Shown: positions 58,390-64,000 of the stretch, in pieces | Layout: every line of letters begins with the position of its first letter | Position numbering within the stretch: position 1 is the first letter of the stretch | Source: Neoscytalidium dimidiatum | Lineage: Eukaryota; Ascomycota; Dothideomycetes; Botryosphaeriales; Botryosphaeriaceae | Assembly: GCA_037367355.1 (NCBI GenBank) | Contig: CM074697.1 | Location: 3,782,001 to 3,846,000 of the forward strand | Reading direction: 5' to 3' | DNA: 64,000 bases | Made by a program: the position numbers and the translations under genes | The notes under the pieces: generated by a model | What the model was told of the DNA's origin: nothing | The model's database searches: none | The model's input: only the letters and a program-made list of their open reading frames with translations

Positions 58390-58660
58390 ACGTTACCAAG
58401 ATCCCCAGTATGATGTCATTCTCGGCATCCCTTGGCAGAAGAAATGGAAAATACAATACGATTGGGACAATGGAGGAATTACCCTCAAGTCCAGAGAACG
58501 AAACCAAGAACCAGAATGGAAACCACGCACCATAGCCGAACCGATTACCCACGTAAGCCTAATTTCGAAAGCTGCGCTGGAAAGGACCCGAAAGAAGGGG
58601 CAAGCAATTGGAATGATGTGGTATCGCCCCACCACTACAAACAAAGAAAGAACCCGACAG

Positions 58661-58760
58661 NNNNNNNNNNNNNNNNNNNNNNNNNNNNNNNNNNNNNNNN
58701 NNNNNNNNNNNNNNNNNNNNNNNNNNNNNNNNNNNNNNNNNNNNNNNNNNNNNNNNNNNN
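58661..58760. other. Assembly gap of 100 N
   Basis: Exactly 100 undetermined bases, a placeholder size. Un-mutated Gypsy sequence lies on the left and RIP-mutated sequence of a different element on the right. Confidence 0.99.
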
Positions 58761-60030
58761 CCAAAATTAAAATTAGAAAACGGAGACTACCGCGCCTAAT
58801 TAACCAGCTTAGAACTCTCGGGCGGCGTAGTAGTAGAATTAACGCTAGGCGATCCGACGGAACGGGACGGACCCGTAATAGCGTTAGCTAAGACGTCGCT
58901 ACGTATACGCTTTACTAATCGCTCCCCCTCGGCGTTTTTAAAGTTAATCGGATCCCTAGCTTCTAACGCCTCTAACTCCCCGAGTATATCGATCGTATCG
59001 GACTTACGCTATAGTATTAGGGCAGCACGACACTCGAGTAATTCCTATTACCTCTTAGTACGAGACAATCTAGAAGCCGCCTTCTAGAGCTAATCCTTAA
59101 AGGCAGTACGTTCGAAACGCGCCCTATCTAAGGTACGGCGAAGGCGTTCGACTAGAAAAGGAATTAGCAGACGTATAAGAAGACTAAGAAAGGACGAATA
59201 ATTAGAATCCTCTAAACTACTAGTATTATAACTAGTACGACTAGCGCGGTAGTATTCGCCGTAACGGGAAAAACCTAGAGCTACGCGATACTCTACCTCT
59301 AGCTTCTCTACCCTCCGACGAGTATTTAGTAATAAATACTACGAATAAGGTATAGATATCGCGACACCTAATAAGTTAATCTTCGTATCTAGGGACTTAC
59401 GCTTAGCCTTCTATAAATTACGTTTACGTTTCGAAGGCATAGTAGAGAACTTACGGAAAGGAAAAAGACGAATAGAAAGAAAGAAAGTAAGATATAGACG
59501 AAACGGATAAATCTTCGAGCCGAAGATCTCTAAAGAGGGGGGTAGTATTACGAATCCTAGAATATATAGGCTTTATAGCTACGAGGGACGTAAGCCCGTA
59601 CGGGAAAATAAGCCATAAGGCCTTAGCGACCGCCCGTACGGGAAGGATGCCTACGAACGTAGCGACTAGGAAGAAGGCACGGTCTAACGGAAAGCCCGTA
59701 GGGGAGAACCGCACAAAGGAGGGTCGATAGAAAGAGGCTACGGACGAGAGTATAGCGGTAGTATCGTCCGCTAGCACTATTAGAAGTCGGAAACTAGGGA
59801 ATAGGCCTAAGCGCCCGCGTTACGTAAGTGCCTCGCGGCCTACTTAGATTAACCTAATCTAAGTCCCTTAATCTAATACTATTAATCTAACGGTATTAAT
59901 CTAATAAGTATCGATCTAGATTATTATAGCTTTCCTATAGTATATAGACACGCTCGTTAGATAGTATTCTAACCCTCGTAGTTAACTTAAAGTTCTAATT
60001 TAATACTATATTAACTTAGAGGTAATAAGG
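58761..60030 (+). mobile_element. RIP-mutated Gypsy-like element, 3' internal end and 3' LTR
   Basis: Sequence almost devoid of CA and TG but retaining CG. A purine tract (AAAGAGGGGGG, 59532-59542) precedes TATTACG at 59546, which looks like a TGTTACG LTR start with G changed to A. The putative LTR runs to about 60,030 and has repeated CCCGTACGGG palindromes (near 59596 and 59632) and CTAATCT repeats. Its start differs from the LTR at 56390 beyond the first bases, so it belongs to a different element. Its exact end and the link to the Copia body are uncertain. Confidence 0.6.
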
Positions 60031-60149
60031 CTTACTAAACTCCTACCTTACGTGACTTCTTATTCTATCGCCGCTCTCCTTTCCTCGTCTTTAAGGTAAA
60101 CCCTTCGATAAATCCGAACCTACTAGGCGACTCCGAAGCCTAGTAGTAG

Positions 60150-61800
60150 AGGCCCCGTCGTTATAAATAGTAGAAATCTCTTCTAAAATTAACCCTTCTA
60201 ATATTATTAAAGGACGCCGTACTAGATTTAGAAAAACGGCCTATATAGCTTTATTATAGTAAAACTACTAGTATAAGATAGTCTTTTACGTAGTCTAGTC
60301 TATCTTACTAGAAATATTATAGCTAGAAGCTAAAGTATACGACCTTTCTTTTAAACTACGTAACTATAAAGAGCTACTTATCTACTTATATAAGAAGTAG
60401 TTCTTAGAAGCTCTATAAGAGAAAATAAAAAAGCTCTAAGTAAAGAACGTCTAGAAGAAAGTATTAATTACTAAAGTTATTAATAAGTAGAAATAGATTA
60501 TACTACTTACTAAAGTATTTAAATATAAACTTAATAAATTACGCTAATTAATAAAGTATAAGATACGAATATATATAAGAGGAGATAAGTAATATACTAC
60601 TTAAGATACGTATACTATTATATTAGCTCTATATATACTTAGAATCCTTATAGTACTTATTACCGCCTTCGACCTTAAAACTTATTAGTACGATATAGTA
60701 AACGCTTTCTCCTACGTTATTCTAGATAAGAAAGTCTACTACTACTTACTAAACGATATAAATATTAAGTCTAGAAAAGTACTACGCCTACTATAAGTAC
60801 TATACGACCTTAAATAAGTACTAGCGCTCTAGTAGAAATATCTTTATAAAATACTTTAAGAGCTTAGACTCTAAAAAGTACTAGAAGCTCTATATCTATT
60901 TAAAAACGAATATCTAATCGTCTTCTTCTTCGTAGATAATATTATTATTATCTATAATAAGAACTATAAGAAGTATATTAATAGCTTCTAAAAGAAGCTC
61001 TTCTAGTATTATAAAATACGCCTAATTAGTAAAGTATAATAGTTTCTTATAGTATAGATTATAAGAAATAGAAATAGAAGATATATATAGCTCTTATAAG
61101 AGTTATATATAAAGATACTTATTAAGTAGTTCTATATTAATAAAAGTATTAAGATATTAATACTACTATCTATTTAGAAATAAATCGCGAAGAATACTAA
61201 ATAGATAACTTCTACTTAAATTTATAAGTATTAGAGTAAAGTTAATTTAATTAATTTTACTTCTATCTTTATATACTCTAATATTACTTTTATAATATCT
61301 AAGCTTTTAGAATATCTATAAAACCTCTTAGAGTACTATTAAAGGCTAGTAAAGTAAGTACTTATATACTTAGAAAATATATAAAGAAGAGTACTCTTTA
61401 TAAACGGCTTTAATATAAACGAAAGTATCTTTATAGCTAGTAGTAATATCTTATTCGCTACTAATATAAATATAAGAAAAAGCTACTAAGAATTTATATT
61501 TACTCTTTTTAGTATACTAGTAGACTAGAGTATTAGAAAGTAATATATAGTCTTAACTTCTACTATTAAAGCTAAACTTCTTATACTATTAGAAATCGCT
61601 TGCTATACTATTTAATAGAAAAGATTCTTTAAGAGTATAAGCTTTAATCTAGAATATAAAATTAAAATATAATATAATAATAAACAAATACTAGAGCTTA
61701 TAAATAAATTAGAACTAAAATTTAATACTAGTCTATAATATATTAATATATACTAATACTAGCTTTACTAGAAAGTATAGATATAAATAATTAAGCTAAA
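60150..61800 (+). pseudogene. Copia pol relic (reverse transcriptase and RNase H) destroyed by RIP
   Basis: Despite many stops, Ty1/Copia motifs can be followed on the plus strand. An upstream INPSNIIKGRRTR-like segment (near 60,190) is followed by the RT core near 60,664 (AFDLKTY, then VNAF), the LYGLK-type motif seen as VLYDLK (near 60,800) and FFFVDNI at the catalytic YVDD position (near 60,930). RNase H-type motifs run at about 61,440-61,700 (KRFFKSI and a following NNKQ). Stops occur where Gln or Trp codons are expected (CAG to TAG, CAA to TAA) and Gly/Asp codons show G to A. CA/TG are nearly absent. The element cannot encode a functional protein. Confidence 0.85.
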
Positions 61801-62387
61801 ATAGACGCTAATAGCTAAAATAGTAGCTAATAGTATAATAAAAGTATTTATAAGATAATAATATCTTACTTTTATATAGTTACTAAATTTATATAATATA
61901 TCGAATACGAAGTAATTAGTAATTACCTACTAGTAAATCTATTTAATACTATAGGTTTTCTAGTTAGTTCTATATAATATAGCGAATTATTTATTCTAAT
62001 ATTACGTCTACTACTATATTTAGACGTTACGTTTTTACTAACTATCTAGTAGAAAACGCTCTTTATATACTTACTATTCTCGCTCTATAATTAACTTTTT
62101 TTCCTCTATAAAGATTATTAGTATCTTATTTACTAGTATTCTATATAGATATTACGTTATATAACTACTTCTCTACTACTATACTTTTTATTTTTTCGTT
62201 CTTTACGCTTCTAACTATCTAGAAAATTATAGAATTATTAATTTTATTTATTAATACGTACTTAGTAAAGTATAAAAAAGATTTTACTTATTATTATACT
62301 AATATAGTAAAGGTAATACTTCTATAAGCTTTTAGTAAGCTCTCTACGATCTTTTTATAAGATTCTACGTATTTTACGAAGGGGGTA

Positions 62388-62570
62388 TATTAAATACTAG
62401 TATTATAGTCGTCGTTTTATTACTATAGTATATTTCTTTTATACTTAATTCCGCTACTAATTTTACTTACTTATTAGCGTATACTAAATATATATAATTA
62501 CTCTTATTTAGTGTTTTTTACTAGTATACTAATTTATTTATTCTATTTATTATTACTACTTAATATAGCA
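62388..62570 (+). repeat. 3' LTR of Copia element
   Basis: About 183 bp following a polypurine tract (GAAGGGGG, ending at 62385). It begins TATTAAATACTAG and ends near TTAATATAGCA. The first 120 bp match the truncated copy at 56270-56389. The exact ends are inferred because RIP has altered the terminal dinucleotides; no matching target-site duplication is evident. Confidence 0.75.
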
Positions 62571-64000
62571 CCCTATTAACTACTTAGTTTAATAGAAATC
62601 TATCGTCGAAATCGAAGAATAGATAACCGATATTACCGGCGAGTAGGGAATAAGCTAGAGAATATCGAAAAAGAGTTAGAATAGTATAATAGAAGGCTTT
62701 AAGGCGTTTAGAAAGAAAGATAGAGGTTAGATTATAAGATAGAGAGGAGGTAATAGAAATAAGGAAGTAGACGCTAAGACGTATACTTAATCTTACTTAA
62801 TTAATTTTAAATTATATTAGAAAGTTTATCGTCGCCTTATAATTTTTTAAGATTTACAGTCTATTAAGTAACTAGAAAATTAATATTAATAGTTTACTAT
62901 TACCGCTGCCGCTTAACCTTACTCTTATAGCTGTTTTTACTCTCTTTTCTATCGTTGAACTGGAATTTCTGTTAAGTCAATCTTAGATTGCTTGAAGATA
63001 TTACTTACATCATCCCAAAATGCCCTAGAAGTTATCTCTTGATCTAATCTGATCTGACTCTTTTGCTTCATTGTTGTCTTCTTCCGATCCTCTGTCGTGC
63101 TTTTCCCAGTGTTATGGCAAGTGCGCTTAGCGCGGCGCTAGCGCTGCTTGGTAGTTTAGCTCCTCCGCTCTCTCAAGACGGAACAGACAACAACGAATAC
63201 AAGTACTTACGAGGTTTTGCTCCAACACCCAGCCTCTGTTGACCATAGGTCAAGCTGGATTATTCCGGAGCAGTAACACAGACATGCATCAGCTGAATAG
63301 TTAAAATAGCCACAAGTACTGGTATCATTTGGATGAGTTCCCGGTGTCTCCGCTAATGACACAGCCATGAGAGTATCCTAGTCACGAAAGCGACCAAAAC
63401 ATACGGGACGAACACGACGCGGTATCCAGCCTTGGTTGTGTTGCTGTGCCTAATTCACGACTCACTCATATCTTCTACCGGCTGCCCGTCTGTAGAAGGA
63501 GTTAGCCGGAATGATATTTAGGAGTAGTGTACAATTAGTACTTTGGTATTTCTTCTGGCTTTCGACATGGATTCTTTCCACCTAGAACGCACTGGTCCTC
63601 TCGAAACGATTCTAAAGCGAAAATGAAGTCTCCATAATAAGCATTATCTTCTATTTGTTCGGATTTGCCTTGGGCTCTTTGTTCCCGGCGGACGGGCTTT
63701 GCCGTGAACACCACGATCACATCGATTGTGCCTTACCCGGTACCACCCAGGTACTATCGGGCCATATTTATGGTGCACTGCACTTTCTGCAGGCATGTCC
63801 CTTGGTTTGCCCTCGTTACGCCTCTCGTCTTAGGTAGCACTTGAGAGTGATAGGATTAGTCCATTTCTTACGTCCGCGGACGTAAGGGCCCATCGGCCGA
63901 CCACACACATACACCCGCGGACCTGAAACTACTCGCACGCAACGAAACTCCAGCCACAGCTGCAATATCTCGGAACAAACCCTCGTGGGAATTTTCCGGA
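62571..64000. other. End of RIP island, then ordinary DNA without recognised gene
   Basis: RIP-type composition continues to about 62,930 and then stops abruptly; from there CA/TG steps are common and GC is near 50%. Two short frames (63535-63720 minus, 63655-63837 plus) have no recognisable domain. A perfect 20-bp palindrome lies at 63867-63886. A gene running beyond the window edge cannot be excluded. Confidence 0.55.
63867..63886. repeat. Perfect 20-bp palindrome
   Basis: CTTACGTCCGCGGACGTAAG is its own reverse complement; pairing ends at both sides (T on the left, G on the right). It has no obvious coding or promoter context in this window. Confidence 0.9.

Larger units (their letters stand above)
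56390..58660 (+). mobile_element. Gypsy-type LTR retrotransposon without RIP, 5' part, nested in Copia LTR
   Basis: It begins with a 385-bp LTR (56390-56774) bounded by TGTTACG and CGTAACA. Degenerate gag (from the ATG at 56830) and a retropepsin-like segment follow, and the element runs into the assembly gap before reverse transcriptase. It is rich in CA and TG dinucleotides, in contrast to flanking DNA. It interrupts the Copia LTR after ...ACCCTTAT, so it is the younger insertion. The 3' LTR and the target-site duplicate are not in the assembled sequence. Confidence 0.85.

Noticed and set aside
54240..62930. AT-rich block considered as a mitochondrial insertion or centromere core
   Set aside because: Readable Copia RT and RNase H motifs, LTRs and preserved CpG with missing CpA/TpG fit RIP-mutated retrotransposons instead.

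Overview
The window is nuclear DNA of a filamentous ascomycete (Pezizomycotina; Dothideomycetes is a tentative guess). The evidence is spliced genes with mostly 50-75 bp GT-AG introns and recognisable branch sites, a fungal P-type H+-ATPase, Ncr1/NPC1, Kap123, Hbs1, a GtaA-type glutaminase and a fungal DUF2433 protein, and a transposon island with the CpA-to-TpA signature of repeat-induced point mutation (RIP).

Layout. 0-24 kb: an extended SDR reductase (-), plasma-membrane H+-ATPase (+), a 5.9 kb stretch with no supportable gene, a small divergent protein kinase (-), a secreted SurE-type phosphatase (+), a broken DUF3176 membrane-protein gene (-) and a CDF metal transporter (-). 24-44 kb: NPC1-type sterol transporter (-), DUF2433 metallophosphoesterase with an RGG tail (-), importin-4/Kap123 (+), a large low-complexity protein (+) and a secreted glutaminase (-). 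44-54 kb: a Gfd2-like DEDDh-fold protein (+) and the ribosome-rescue GTPase Hbs1 (+). 54.2-62.9 kb: a repeat island holding an alpha/beta-hydrolase relic, a Copia element heavily hit by RIP, a Gypsy element without RIP inserted in the Copia 5' LTR, a 100-N assembly gap, and the RIP-mutated 3' end of a second Gypsy element. Beyond 62.9 kb the sequence returns to ordinary composition without a recognisable gene.

The genes are not a cluster. Most are unrelated housekeeping functions (proton pumping, metal and sterol transport, nuclear import, ribosome rescue) plus secreted phosphatase and glutaminase, separated by long GC-rich spacers. Exon structures were joined by hand; for the intact genes every junction preserves phase and the total is a whole number of codons. 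Family names rest on motif recognition, not on database searches. I found no convincing new multi-gene system. The most informative features are the nested transposons, the Trp-to-stop decay of the DUF3176 gene, and the kinase whose best splice model lacks a normal DFG motif.
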